This document shows positions 1 to 7,482 of a stretch of DNA of 32,879 nucleotides, piece by piece. A program made the position numbers and the translations under genes. A model generated the notes under the pieces. That model had not been told where the DNA came from, made no database searches, and saw only the letters and a list, made by a program, of their open reading frames with translations. Positions within the stretch are counted from its first letter, which is position 1, and every line of letters starts with the position of its first letter. Source of the stretch: Blastococcus sp. (GTDB lineage: Bacteria > Actinomycetota > Actinomycetes > Mycobacteriales > Geodermatophilaceae); the NCBI GenBank assembly GCA_025965715.1, contig JAOPWJ010000023.1, positions 1 to 32,879 of the forward strand, read 5' to 3'.

Positions 1-101
1 CGGCTGAAGCGCTCCTCCTCCGCGGCGGCCACGATCCGGCCGTCGATGACGAGCGCCGCCGCGGGGTCGTGGTAGATCGCGTTAATGCCGAGAACCTTCA
101 C
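1..101 (-). CDS. Carbamoyltransferase (NodU/CmcH family), 5' end only
   Basis: The gene runs off the left edge of the window, so only about 33 N-terminal residues are visible. They begin VKVLGINAIYHDPAAAL and continue to an AAAEEERFSR segment. This is the conserved start of the NodU/CmcH carbamoyltransferase family, which transfers carbamoyl groups from carbamoyl phosphate to small-molecule or sugar hydroxyls. The GTG start is at 99-101 (complement) and is set by an AAGGAG Shine-Dalgarno at 110-115 with an 8-nt gap. The family call rests on this short segment only, and the substrate cannot be told. It lies downstream of recQ on the same strand, 111 bp away. Confidence 0.8.
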   Translation of the reverse strand, partial: MKVLGINAIYHDPAAALVIDGRIVAAAEEERFS

Positions 102-117
102 GCGTGCACTCCTTCTC

Positions 118-132
118 ACGGGCCTGACCCGT
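118..132 (-). terminator. Small hairpin between recQ and the carbamoyltransferase
   Basis: ACGGG and CCCGT form a perfect 5-bp stem around a 5-nt loop, 3' of recQ and just upstream of the carbamoyltransferase ribosome binding site. There is no T-run. It could be a weak terminator for recQ or a leader hairpin for the next gene. The rest of this intergenic stretch shows nothing else. Confidence 0.3.
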
Positions 133-212
133 TTGCTCCAGGCGCGGGCCCGACGTCGTCTCGATGATCACGGCCTGGGCGGGAAGCCGCAGCTCGAAGC
201 GGTTCCGGTGCC

Positions 213-1937
213 TTATGTGCGGGTGCGCAGCAGGCCGTTCTCGGTGACCGCGGCGAGGGCCAGCGTCTTGTAGCCGACGTCGTCGAACAGGACGACGACG
301 CGGTCGTCGTCCACCCGCATGACGATGCCGTTGCCCCATTCGCGGTGCTCGACGGGCGTCTCCACCGCGAACGGGGTGTCCTGCTCGGCGTCGGCCTGCT
401 CCAGGGCGACGCCGCTCGAGCAGTTGTCGCAGTTGCCGCAGAGCCCGTCGAGGCGCTCCCCGAAGTAACCGAGCAGGAACTGCCGCCGGCAGTCCGTCGT
501 CTCGGCGTAGCCACGCATCATCTCCACGCGGCTCTGGTCCACCTTCTCGCGGCTCTCGGCCAGTTCCCGGGCCGCGGCCGCCGCCTCGGCGGGGGGCGGG
601 GCATCGTCGGCCGGGTGGGCGGCGCCCTCCTCGTCGAGGACGACGGCGGAGACCTGTTCGAGGAGGTTCAGATCGCGGACCAGCGGGGTGGCCGCCCGGC
701 CGGTCTCCTCGCGGAGGTCCTGCACGTCCACGCCGTCCTCGATGCCGGCGGCGGCCGCGGCCGACACCAGCCCGGCGACCTGCTGCAGCTCCTCCTCGGC
801 CGGGGTGCCGGCCGCGAAGAAGCGGCGCAGCCCGAGGTCCTCCTGCCGGTAGACCAGCACCGCCAGGGCCGGGTCGCCGTCCCGGCCCGCCCGGCCGATC
901 TCCTGGTAGTAGCTGTCGACGGAGTCCGCGGGCTCGGCATGGATGACGAAGCGCGTGCCGGGCTTGTCGATGCCCATGCCGAACGCCGTCGTGGCGACGA
1001 CCACGTCGAGCTCGTCGTCCATCCAGGCCCGCTGGGTGTCCTCGCGGTCCCCCTTGTTCAGGCCCGCGTGGTAGTGCCGGGCACGCAGGCCGCGCTCGGC
1101 GAGCTGGCCGGCGATCTCCTCGGTGCCCCGGCGGGTGGCGCTGTAGACGATGCCGGGCCCCCGGCCCTCGCCGATCTCGGCCAGCACGCGGTCCAGGACG
1201 CCCTGCTTCTTGCCGTGCGCGTCCGCGTAGTGGTCGACCTCGAGGCGGATCTCCGGCCGGTCGAACCCTGCGACCACGATCTCGGGCTCGCGCATCTCCA
1301 GCTGCGCGACGATCTCCGCTCGCACCGGTGGGGACGCCGTGGCGGTCAGGGCCAGGACCGGCGGGTGGTCCAGCTGCTCGATCACGCTGCCGAGACGGAG
1401 GTAGTCGGGCCGGAAGTCGTGGCCCCACGCGGACACGCAGTGCGCCTCGTCGACGACGAAGAGGGCGGGGTCCGCCTCGCGCAGAGCCTTGACCACCTCG
1501 GCCTTGCCCAACTGCTCCGGCGCCAGGAAGACGAAGCGGACCGTTCCGTCACCGATGGCCTCGAGGACCTCGCGCTGGTCGCCGGCCGACAGGGTGGAGT
1601 TCAGCTGGGCCGCCCGGCCGGCGCGGTCCTCGATCTCGCTGAGCCGCTCGACCTGGTCGCGCTGCAGTGCGATCAGCGGCGAGACGACGATGACGGGCCC
1701 GTCGAGGAGTTGGCCGGCGACCTGGTAGATCGCCGTCTTCCCGGCTCCCGACGGCAGGACCGCGAGGGTGTCCCGTCCCGAGACCACGGCCTGCATGGCG
1801 GCCTCCTGGCCCGGGCGGAACTCCTCGTAGCCGAGGACGTCGCGGGCGAACTCGCGGATCCGGCGGGTACGGACGCCGGCCGTGGCGCCCGCGGGATTGG
1901 TCTCGTCGGTGGTCCTGTTCCGGCGGCTGGGTGGCAC
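213..1937 (-). CDS. recQ: RecQ-family ATP-dependent DNA helicase with Tudor-like C-terminus
   Basis: This is a superfamily 2 3'-5' DNA helicase acting in recombination and repair. With the GTG start at 1937 it has 574 residues. The Q-motif region is YEEFRPGQ. Walker A reads PSGAGKT (about residues 62-68; the usual RecQ form is PTGGGKS). The DEAH box is at about 163-166, followed by CVSAWGHDFRPDY. Motif V is AFGMGIDKP and motif VI is QEIGRAGRDG. The zinc-binding segment ends CGNCDNC. A classical winged-helix RQC or HRDC domain is not evident. After the zinc site comes a short tail with HREWGNGIVMRV and VVVLFDDVGYKTL, which resembles the Tudor-like module at the end of UvrD/PcrA. The start is uncertain: an in-frame extension reaches 2087 but would overlap the next gene, and a TTG at 1970 is also possible. 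Confidence 0.88.
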   Translation of the reverse strand: MPPSRRNRTTDETNPAGATAGVRTRRIREFARDVLGYEEFRPGQEAAMQAVVSGRDTLAVLPSGAGKTAIYQVAGQLLDGPVIVVSPLIALQRDQVERLSEIEDRAGRAAQLNSTLSAGDQREVLEAIGDGTVRFVFLAPEQLGKAEVVKALREADPALFVVDEAHCVSAWGHDFRPDYLRLGSVIEQLDHPPVLALTATASPPVRAEIVAQLEMREPEIVVAGFDRPEIRLEVDHYADAHGKKQGVLDRVLAEIGEGRGPGIVYSATRRGTEEIAGQLAERGLRARHYHAGLNKGDREDTQRAWMDDELDVVVATTAFGMGIDKPGTRFVIHAEPADSVDSYYQEIGRAGRDGDPALAVLVYRQEDLGLRRFFAAGTPAEEELQQVAGLVSAAAAAGIEDGVDVQDLREETGRAATPLVRDLNLLEQVSAVVLDEEGAAHPADDAPPPAEAAAAARELAESREKVDQSRVEMMRGYAETTDCRRQFLLGYFGERLDGLCGNCDNCSSGVALEQADAEQDTPFAVETPVEHREWGNGIVMRVDDDRVVVLFDDVGYKTLALAAVTENGLLRTRT

Positions 1938-1983
1938 CGACCGTGGCTGCCCCCCTCCCGAGAGCGGCAAACGGTCCGGGTGC

Positions 1984-2637
1984 TCACGCCGGGCTGGACT
2001 CCGCGGCACCGCCCGTCGCGGCCCGCGTCTCGCGCCTGGTCCACCAGCCCACGGCCAGTCCCCCGACGAGGTCGGCGACGAGGTCACGAGCGGTGTTGTC
2101 GTACCCGCCCACCTGGTGCTCGGGCAGGATCAGGGTGAGCAGGTACTCGACGATCTCGTTGACCGCACCCGCGGCGGCCGCCCCCAGGACGACGATCCAC
2201 ATCGAGATGCCCGGTCGGTCGCGCTCGCTGGGGGCCAGGCGGTGCTGCAGCGTCTCCCAGATGGCCCGGCCGACGAAGCCGAAGCCCAAGTGCTGCAGGT
2301 TGTCGTAGCGCAGGACGCCGTCGATCAGCCACAGCGAATAGAGGATGCCGTCGCCCACCGCGACCATCCCGCCGGCCAGATGCCCCAGCGCGAAGGCCAC
2401 CAGGCCCCAGATCGTGGTCGTGCTCAGCCCGACCCGCAGATGGATGCCGGCGACCGCGGCGGTGCCGGCGAGCACGACCGCGGCGTACACGGGCCAGTTG
2501 TCCCGCCCGGTGACGATTCCGAGCGTGAGCAGGCCCGCGGTCCCGGCGGCCAGCAGGGCCACCGGCGCCGGCGATGCCCGCACCGCGGCCCGCAGTCGGC
2601 TCGGTGCTGCACCTGTTGCAGTCATGGACCGTCTCAT
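1984..2637 (-). CDS. DUF2238/YjdF-like integral membrane protein
   Basis: A 217-residue protein with about five or six hydrophobic helices: the first two near residues 27-45 and 50-68, others near 75-100, then a charged loop and a final pair. Conserved-looking signatures are RYDNLQHLGFGF, VNEIVEYLLT and YDNTARDLVADLVGG, which fit the DUF2238 family of inner membrane proteins of unknown function. The ATG at 2637 overlaps the TGA of the upstream gene (ATGA), so it is translationally coupled to the HAAS-domain gene; a second ATG lies four codons in. It is the last gene of a PadR-led operon, which suggests a membrane or envelope role under PadR control. The function is not known. Confidence 0.7.
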   Translation of the reverse strand: MRRSMTATGAAPSRLRAAVRASPAPVALLAAGTAGLLTLGIVTGRDNWPVYAAVVLAGTAAVAGIHLRVGLSTTTIWGLVAFALGHLAGGMVAVGDGILYSLWLIDGVLRYDNLQHLGFGFVGRAIWETLQHRLAPSERDRPGISMWIVVLGAAAAGAVNEIVEYLLTLILPEHQVGGYDNTARDLVADLVGGLAVGWWTRRETRAATGGAAESSPA

Positions 2638-3365
2638 CCCGCGGAGCCGAGGAGCACGGCCATGACGACGACCACGGCCATCAGGAGCAGCAGTGGTGTC
2701 CACAGGAGTGCGGTGAGCAGGATGCCGGACCGGCGCCGCTTGGCGTCCACGTCGGCGGGGGAGTCGAACGGCATCACGACGACGTCGATCGTGCGGTCGA
2801 TCGCCAGCGTGCCCGCGACCAGGGTGCTCAGGCCCAGGCCGGCGGCCACGGCGGGGTGCACGGTCAGTCCGACGGCGTCGTCGACCAGCAGGTCCAGGCC
2901 ACCCCACGCGGCGCCGGCCACTACGAAGACGGCCAGCCCCAGGGCCATCCGGCCGCGCGACCGCGAGACCAGCTGCTCGAGCAACCACGGCGCGCCGGCC
3001 CCGGCGAGCACGGCGGCTCCCAGGGGGATCGGCCCGAGCCGGGCGTCGGTACCCGTGGCCAGGCTCACCGCACCCTCGAGGAGCCAGACCACGCCCAGCA
3101 GGCACGCCGCGCCGCTTCGCGCCTCGTGGAGGCGGGCGGCGCGGCTGCGCCGCGGAGCCGGCGCCGCCAGTGCGGCGGCGTACTCCTCCGGGGGGCCGAA
3201 GGCGGCCTCCGGCTCCTCGCCGCTGTCGACGAGGTGGGCCCGGACCTCGGCCAGGACCGAGCCGATGCGCGGCCCCGGGACGTCCTTCATCCGCAGCGCG
3301 AGGAGCAGCTCGTCGCAGTACCGATCGATGCGGCGCACACCGGTCGGGGAGGGGTGATCGGTCAC
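2634..3365 (-). CDS. HAAS-domain membrane protein, partner of PadR
   Basis: A 243-residue protein. The N-terminal 60 residues (RRIDRYCDELLLALRM, then EVRAHLVDSG and GPPEEYAAAL) look like the HAAS signalling domain (DUF1700-type) that commonly accompanies PadR regulators. The rest contains about five hydrophobic segments, the last near the C-terminus (a run of Leu, Val and Met before VLLGSAG). The GTG start at 3365 overlaps the PadR stop (GTGA) and the stop overlaps the next gene (ATGA). In characterised PadR-HAAS pairs the membrane protein is thought to sense an envelope condition. Applying that here is inference from architecture. Confidence 0.65.
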   Translation of the reverse strand: MTDHPSPTGVRRIDRYCDELLLALRMKDVPGPRIGSVLAEVRAHLVDSGEEPEAAFGPPEEYAAALAAPAPRRSRAARLHEARSGAACLLGVVWLLEGAVSLATGTDARLGPIPLGAAVLAGAGAPWLLEQLVSRSRGRMALGLAVFVVAGAAWGGLDLLVDDAVGLTVHPAVAAGLGLSTLVAGTLAIDRTIDVVVMPFDSPADVDAKRRRSGILLTALLWTPLLLLMAVVVVMAVLLGSAG

Positions 3366-3730
3366 AGCGAGCCTCCGGTGGTCGCGGGGTCGGACAGCAG
3401 ATCGGTGGTCAGTCGGGTGAAGGCACGCCAGTGGACGGCCTGCTCGCGCAGCCGGGACCGGCCGGCGGGTGTGGTGGCGTACCACTTGCGTCCCGGGCCC
3501 GAGGTGCTCTCGCGCCAGGTGGCCGAGACCGCACCGTCCTCCTCGAGGCGGGCCAGGAGGGGATAGAGCGTGCCGCCCTTGACCGCACCGAAACCTGCCT
3601 CTTCCAGGTCGGCGGCGATGCGGTAGCCGTAGGTCTCGCCGCGGTCCACCACGGCCAGGGCGGCGAGTTCGAGAACGCCGCGCAGCCACTGGGCGGGCCA
3701 GGGGCCCTCGGCGGCTGGCGTGGGAGGCAC
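3362..3730 (-). CDS. PadR-family transcriptional regulator
   Basis: A 122-residue protein, the usual size for small (subfamily 2) PadR repressors. The winged-helix core is clear: WLRGVLELAALAVVDRG, then TYGYRIAADLEEAGFG, GGTLYPLLARLEEDG and GPGRKWYATTPAGR. The GTG at 3730 is the only sensible start, because the in-frame extension upstream is arginine-rich and lacks domain character. It is the first gene of a three-gene operon with 4-bp overlaps. Two dyads directly upstream of its start are candidate autoregulatory operators. The effector is unknown. Confidence 0.88.
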   Translation of the reverse strand: MPPTPAAEGPWPAQWLRGVLELAALAVVDRGETYGYRIAADLEEAGFGAVKGGTLYPLLARLEEDGAVSATWRESTSGPGRKWYATTPAGRSRLREQAVHWRAFTRLTTDLLSDPATTGGSL

Positions 3731-3733
3731 GGG

Positions 3734-3767
3734 TAGATAGTGACGCCATCTAGGTAGCGGCGCTACC
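3734..3767. promoter_or_regulatory. Candidate PadR operators (two adjacent dyads)
   Basis: Two inverted repeats abut each other just upstream of padR. At 3734-3752 TAGAT and ATCTA flank 9 nt, with 7 of 9 positions symmetric overall. At 3753-3767 GGTAGC and GCTACC form perfect 6-bp arms around GGC. PadR repressors usually bind a dyad in their own promoter, so autoregulation is the likely role. The promoter hexamers themselves are not obvious. Confidence 0.5.
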
Positions 3768-3793
3768 CCCTTGGGGGTGGCTGTCGGGGCGTG

Positions 3794-3850
3794 TTCCGCA
3801 ACAACGGAATTCGTCTTGCTTGCCGATCCCGCATCTGCGGATCTAGGGTG
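3794..3850 (+). promoter_or_regulatory. Promoter and dyads of the molybdenum operon
   Basis: TTCCG and CGGAA form a perfect dyad with a 6-nt spacer (3794-3809). CCGCA and TGCGG form a second with a 2-nt spacer (3829-3840). A -10-like TAGGGT at 3845-3850 lies 5 nt before the GTG at 3856, with a possible -35 TTGCCG at 3820-3825 (19-nt spacer). There is no Shine-Dalgarno, so the transcript is probably leaderless. The dyads are candidate sites for the HTH-TOBE protein encoded just downstream. That assignment is inference. Confidence 0.45.
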
Positions 3851-3855
3851 CGGCT

Positions 3856-4248
3856 GTGCCCACGGCCTACCGCATCGCCGAGGCCGCCGCGCTGCTCGGC
3901 GTGAGCGACGACACCGTTCGGCGCTGGATCGACAGCGGGCGGCTCCGGGCCTCCCGGGACGGCGTCGGTCCCGCGGTCGTGGACGGGGCCGACCTCGCGC
4001 GGGTCTCGACCCAGCTCCGCGAGCTGCCGAAGCCGGGGACGACGCCATCCTCGGCCCGCAACCGGCTGGCCGGCATCGTCACCCGCGTCCTCCGCGACAC
4101 GGTCATGGCCCAGGTCGAGATCCAGGCCGGCCCCTTCCGCCTGGTGTCGCTGATGTCCCGAGAGGCCGCCGACGAGCTCGGGCTGGAGGTGGGGGTGCGG
4201 GCGGTGGCCACCGTCAAGGCAACCCAGGTCAGCGTGGATGTGCCGTGA
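3856..4248 (+). CDS. Helix-turn-helix plus TOBE (Mop) domain molybdate-binding regulator
   Basis: A 130-residue two-domain protein. The N-terminus (YRIAEAAALLGVSDDTVRRW, residues 5-24) is a MerR/excisionase-type helix-turn-helix. Residues about 68-128 (NRLAGIVTRVLRDTVMAQV to TVKATQVSVDVP) form one TOBE/Mop domain, which binds molybdate or tungstate. It is the first gene of the mod operon, and the modA GTG overlaps its TGA. It is best read as a short actinobacterial counterpart of ModE that senses molybdate and controls uptake. It is not classical ModE, which has a different DNA-binding domain and two Mop domains. Whether it represses or activates is not visible. Confidence 0.82.
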   Translation: MPTAYRIAEAAALLGVSDDTVRRWIDSGRLRASRDGVGPAVVDGADLARVSTQLRELPKPGTTPSSARNRLAGIVTRVLRDTVMAQVEIQAGPFRLVSLMSREAADELGLEVGVRAVATVKATQVSVDVP

Positions 4249-5033
4249 GGGCGCGTCTCGCCGCCGCCGCCGTCCTGCTGATCGTGTCCGGCTGCGGCGC
4301 GTCGGACGCCCCCGATGGAGGGGACGGGCGCCTGAGCGACGGCACCTCCGGTCCCGCCCTGTCCGGCACGCTGACAGTCTTCGCCGCAGCCTCGCTCACC
4401 GACGTATTCACCGACCTGGGTGACCAGCTGATGGAGCTGCACCCCTCGCTCGCCGTGCGGTTCAATTTCGCCGGCAGCTCGGCCCTGGCCACCCAGATCA
4501 CCCAGGGCGCTCCCGCCGACGTGTTCGCCTCGGCCAATGCGGCCCAGATGGCGGTGGTGACCGACGCCGGTATGGCCCAGAACCCCACTGTCTTCGCCGG
4601 GAACGTCCTGGAGATCGCCGTGCCCGCGGGCAACCCCGGCGGGGTGGACGGTCTGGCCGACTTCGCGCGCGACGAGCTGGCGCTGGCCATCTGCGCACCG
4701 GACGTGCCCTGCGGCGCGGCGGCGGAGCAGGTCTTCGACAGCGCGGGCGTGGCAGCCGCCCCGGACACGCTCGAGGAGGACGCGCGGGCCGCCCTGACGA
4801 AGGTCGAGCTGGGGGAAGTGGACGCCGCGCTCGTGTACGCCTCCGACGTCGTCTCCGCCGGGGACGCCGTCGAGGGCATTCCGTTCCCCGAGGCCGAGAA
4901 CGCGGTCAACGCCTACCCCGTGTGCGCACTCGCTGACGCCCCGAACCCCGGGGCGGCGCGAGCCTTCGTCGACCTGGTGCTGTCCGGCGTGGGACAGGCC
5001 GCACTCGGCGACGCGGGCTTCCGGGCTCCGTGA
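4245..5033 (+). CDS. modA: Molybdate ABC transporter substrate-binding lipoprotein ModA
   Basis: A 262-residue periplasmic-type binding protein. The signal peptide ends in a lipobox (LIVSGC, lipidated Cys at about 17), followed by a Gly/Asp/Ser-rich linker. The mature fold opens with LTVFAAASLTDVFTDLG, then FNFAGSSALATQITQGAPAD and DVFASAN, all hallmark ModA segments lining the oxyanion site. A central CAPDVPCGAAAEQVF and a C-terminal VNAYPVCAL fit the family. Start GTG 4245 overlaps the regulator stop, and modB overlaps its end by 4 bp. The protein captures molybdate (or tungstate) at the outer face of the membrane and passes it to ModBC. Confidence 0.95.
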   Translation: MRARLAAAAVLLIVSGCGASDAPDGGDGRLSDGTSGPALSGTLTVFAAASLTDVFTDLGDQLMELHPSLAVRFNFAGSSALATQITQGAPADVFASANAAQMAVVTDAGMAQNPTVFAGNVLEIAVPAGNPGGVDGLADFARDELALAICAPDVPCGAAAEQVFDSAGVAAAPDTLEEDARAALTKVELGEVDAALVYASDVVSAGDAVEGIPFPEAENAVNAYPVCALADAPNPGAARAFVDLVLSGVGQAALGDAGFRAP

Positions 5034-5833
5034 GGGGCGCCCGGAGCCGGACCCGGGTCCCCGCGCCGCTGCTGGTCCCGGCGGCTCTGGCGGTGGCCTT
5101 CCTGGTGCTGCCGCTGGTGGGCCTGCTGGTGCGGGCCCCGTGGTCGTCGCTGGGCCCGGCCCTCACCACGCCGGGGGTCGGACAGGCGCTGAGGTTGTCG
5201 CTGGTGTCGGCCACCCTCGCCACGCTGGTGTCGGTCCTCCTCGGTGTGCCGCTCGCGTGGGTGCTCGCCCGGTCGGCGGCGCGGGGCCGCACGCTGCTGC
5301 GTGCGCTGGTCACCGTGCCGCTGGTGCTGCCGCCGGTGGTGGGGGGTGTGGCGCTGTTCCTCGTGCTGGGACGGCAGGGGGTTGTCGGCCGCTGGCTGTT
5401 CGAGGCCTTCGATCTCACGATCCCCTTCACCACGACCGCGGTGGTGATCGCCGAGACGTTCGTGGCGATGCCCTTCCTCGTCATCAGCGTCGAGGGTGCG
5501 CTGCGGGCGGCCGACGCCCGGTTCGAGGACGTCGCGGCCACCTTGGGAGCCGACCGCTGGACCACCTTCCGCCGGGTCACCCTGCCGCTGGTCGCGCCCG
5601 GGGTCGGCGCCGGGGCGGTCCTCTGCTGGGCCCGTGCGCTCGGCGAGTTCGGGGCCACGATCACCTTCGCCGGCAACTTCCCCGGGACCACGCAGACGAT
5701 GCCGCTGGCCGTCTATCTGGCGCTGCAGCGCGATCCCGAGGCCGCGATCGCCCTGTCACTGGTGCTGCTGGCGGTGTCCCTGGCGACCCTGCTCCTGCTG
5801 CGTGGCCGCTGGCTCGGGCGGGCCGCACCGTGA
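5030..5833 (+). CDS. modB: Molybdate ABC transporter permease ModB
   Basis: A 267-residue permease with about six hydrophobic segments. The EAA-loop region that contacts the ATPase reads EDVAATLGADRWTTFRRV and is followed by TLPLVAPGVGAGAVLCWARALGEFGATITF, a strong match to ModB/CysW-type permeases (the long motif spans about 5566-5670). PLVLPPVVGG in the third helix region is also typical. The GTG at 5030 overlaps the modA stop, and modC starts inside its stop codon, so production is coupled across modABC. It forms the membrane channel for molybdate. Confidence 0.95.
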   Translation: MRGARSRTRVPAPLLVPAALAVAFLVLPLVGLLVRAPWSSLGPALTTPGVGQALRLSLVSATLATLVSVLLGVPLAWVLARSAARGRTLLRALVTVPLVLPPVVGGVALFLVLGRQGVVGRWLFEAFDLTIPFTTTAVVIAETFVAMPFLVISVEGALRAADARFEDVAATLGADRWTTFRRVTLPLVAPGVGAGAVLCWARALGEFGATITFAGNFPGTTQTMPLAVYLALQRDPEAAIALSLVLLAVSLATLLLLRGRWLGRAAP

Positions 5834-6882
5834 CCCTCGACGCGTCGGTGCGCCTGCGCCGAGGTGCCCTCGACCTGGCGATCGACCTCCGGGTGGCCGG
5901 CGGGGAGGTGGTCGCCGTCCTCGGGCCCAACGGTGCCGGCAAGTCCACGCTCCTGCGTGTCCTCGCCGGGCTGCTGCCGCCGGACGACGGCCGCGTCGCC
6001 GTCGGGGGCCGCATCTGGGACGACGTCACGGGCCGGACGCACCTCCTGCCGCACCGCCGCTCGGTGGGAATGGTGTTCCAGGACGCCCTGCTCTTCCCCC
6101 ACCTGACGGTCTCCGACAACGTCGCCTTCGGCCTGCGCACGCGCGGCGTCCCGAAAGCGGCGGCGCGTGTCGCCGCTGCCGGATGGCTGGCGCGGGTGGG
6201 CCTGGCCGGCCTGGGCGACCAGCGGCCGGCGCAGCTGTCCGGAGGGCAGGCGCAGCGGGCGGCACTCGCCCGGGCGCTCGTGGGCGACCCGGCGCTGCTC
6301 CTCCTCGACGAGCCGCTCTCCGCGCTCGATGCGCGCACCCGGCTGACCGTGCGGGCGGAGCTGCGCCGCCACCTCGCCGAGTTCGGCGGCGGCACGGTGC
6401 TGGTCACCCACGATCCCGTGGACGCGATGGCCCTGGCCGATCGGGTCGTCGTCGTGGAGCAGGGGCGCGTGGTGCAGGCGGGTACGCCCGCCGAGGTCAA
6501 CAGTCGTCCGCGCACCGACTACGTCGCCCGGCTGGCGGGCCTGTCACTGCTGTCGGGTACCGGGTGGGGGCGCAGTGTCCGGCTGGACGGCGGGGGGGTG
6601 GTGGCCGTCGCCGAGGAGGCGGCCGGGCCGGTGTTCGCCGCCGTCCGTCCGGAGTCGGTGGCGCTGTACCTGAGCCGGCCCGACGGCAGCCCGCGCAACG
6701 TCTGGTCCGCCCGGCTGGTCGGCGCCACCCCGCACGGGGCGACGGTGCGGTGCGAGCTCGCGGGCGAGGTTCCGCTGGTCGCCGATGTCACGGCGACCGC
6801 TTTCGCGGAACTCGGGCTGGCTCCGGGGGTGGAGGTGTGGGCGACGGTGAAGGCCTCCGAGGTCGCCGTTTACGCGCGCTGA
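5830..6882 (+). CDS. modC: Molybdate ABC transporter ATPase ModC
   Basis: A 350-residue ATPase. Walker A is GPNGAGKST (residues 32-40), the Q-loop region is VGMVFQDALLFPHLT, the signature is LSGGQAQR, Walker B is LLLLDEPLSALD and the switch histidine is in VTHD. The C-terminal 65 residues (WSARLVGATPHGATVRCEL to ATVKASEVAVYAR) form a TOBE domain, which identifies ModC and allows regulatory molybdate binding. The GTG start at 5830 overlaps the modB stop. It powers molybdate import at the inner face of the membrane. Confidence 0.95.
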   Translation: MTLDASVRLRRGALDLAIDLRVAGGEVVAVLGPNGAGKSTLLRVLAGLLPPDDGRVAVGGRIWDDVTGRTHLLPHRRSVGMVFQDALLFPHLTVSDNVAFGLRTRGVPKAAARVAAAGWLARVGLAGLGDQRPAQLSGGQAQRAALARALVGDPALLLLDEPLSALDARTRLTVRAELRRHLAEFGGGTVLVTHDPVDAMALADRVVVVEQGRVVQAGTPAEVNSRPRTDYVARLAGLSLLSGTGWGRSVRLDGGGVVAVAEEAAGPVFAAVRPESVALYLSRPDGSPRNVWSARLVGATPHGATVRCELAGEVPLVADVTATAFAELGLAPGVEVWATVKASEVAVYAR

Positions 6883-6891
6883 CAGAGTGGG

Positions 6892-7482
6892 GTGGTGAGC
6901 AGCCCCACGGTCGCCGCCGTCGTCCTCGCCGCCGGTGGCGGCCGCCGTTACGGGATGCCGAAGGCGCTGGTCACCTACGAGGGCAGCCTGTTGGTCGAAC
7001 GGGCCGTCCGGACGGCACGGGCGGTCTGCGACCAGGTGCTGGTCGTCCTGGGCGCGCAGGCGGTCGACGTCTGGCGCCGGGCGGACCTGGAGGGCGCGAC
7101 GGTGCTGGCCAACGCGGAGTGGGAGAGCGGGATGGCGTCCTCGCTGCGCGCCGGCCTCGACGGCCTCCGCGGCTGGCCCGGGCGCGTGGACGCTGCGCTC
7201 GTCACGCTCGTCGACATGCCGGGCATGACCGCCGACGCCCTGCGCCTGGTGGCCGGGCACGCGGCGCCCGGTGCCCTGGCGGTGGCGACGTACGACGGCG
7301 TGCGTGGGCACCCGGTGCTGCTCGGGCGCGACCACTGGGCCGGGGTCACCGGGACCCTGACCGGCGACGAGGGCGCCCGCCGTTATCTGGCCGCGCACGA
7401 CGTGACCGAGGTCGACTGCACCGGGCTGGCGGACCCGACCGACCTCGACGTCCCCCCGCCGGGGGTACCTTCGGCGCCGTGA
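6892..7482 (+). CDS. MobA/MocA-like molybdenum cofactor nucleotidyltransferase
   Basis: A 196-residue protein. AAVVLAAGGGRRYGMPKAL is the NTP-binding Gly-rich loop plus catalytic Lys of the MobA/MocA/IspD-type nucleotidyltransferase fold. TLVDMPGMTADALR carries the metal-binding Asp region, and YDGVRGHPVLLGRDHW fits MocA-like enzymes. These add CMP (MocA) or GMP (MobA) to molybdopterin; the context of Mo-hydroxylase accessory genes favours the CMP form, but this is inference. It starts 9 bp after modC at GTG 6892, with GTG 6895 equally possible, and its stop overlaps moaE. It therefore links molybdate import with cofactor finishing in one operon. Confidence 0.82.
   Translation: MVSSPTVAAVVLAAGGGRRYGMPKALVTYEGSLLVERAVRTARAVCDQVLVVLGAQAVDVWRRADLEGATVLANAEWESGMASSLRAGLDGLRGWPGRVDAALVTLVDMPGMTADALRLVAGHAAPGALAVATYDGVRGHPVLLGRDHWAGVTGTLTGDEGARRYLAAHDVTEVDCTGLADPTDLDVPPPGVPSAP

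Noticed and set aside
1938-2087. N-terminal 50-residue extension of RecQ
   Set aside because: It overlaps the end of the DUF2238-like gene and is Pro/Arg/Gly-rich. The helicase fold starts well downstream.
345-2138. Long plus-strand ORF opposite recQ
   Set aside because: It is the antisense shadow of recQ. The minus frame has all helicase motifs in order; the plus frame is Leu/Arg/Val-rich with no domain.
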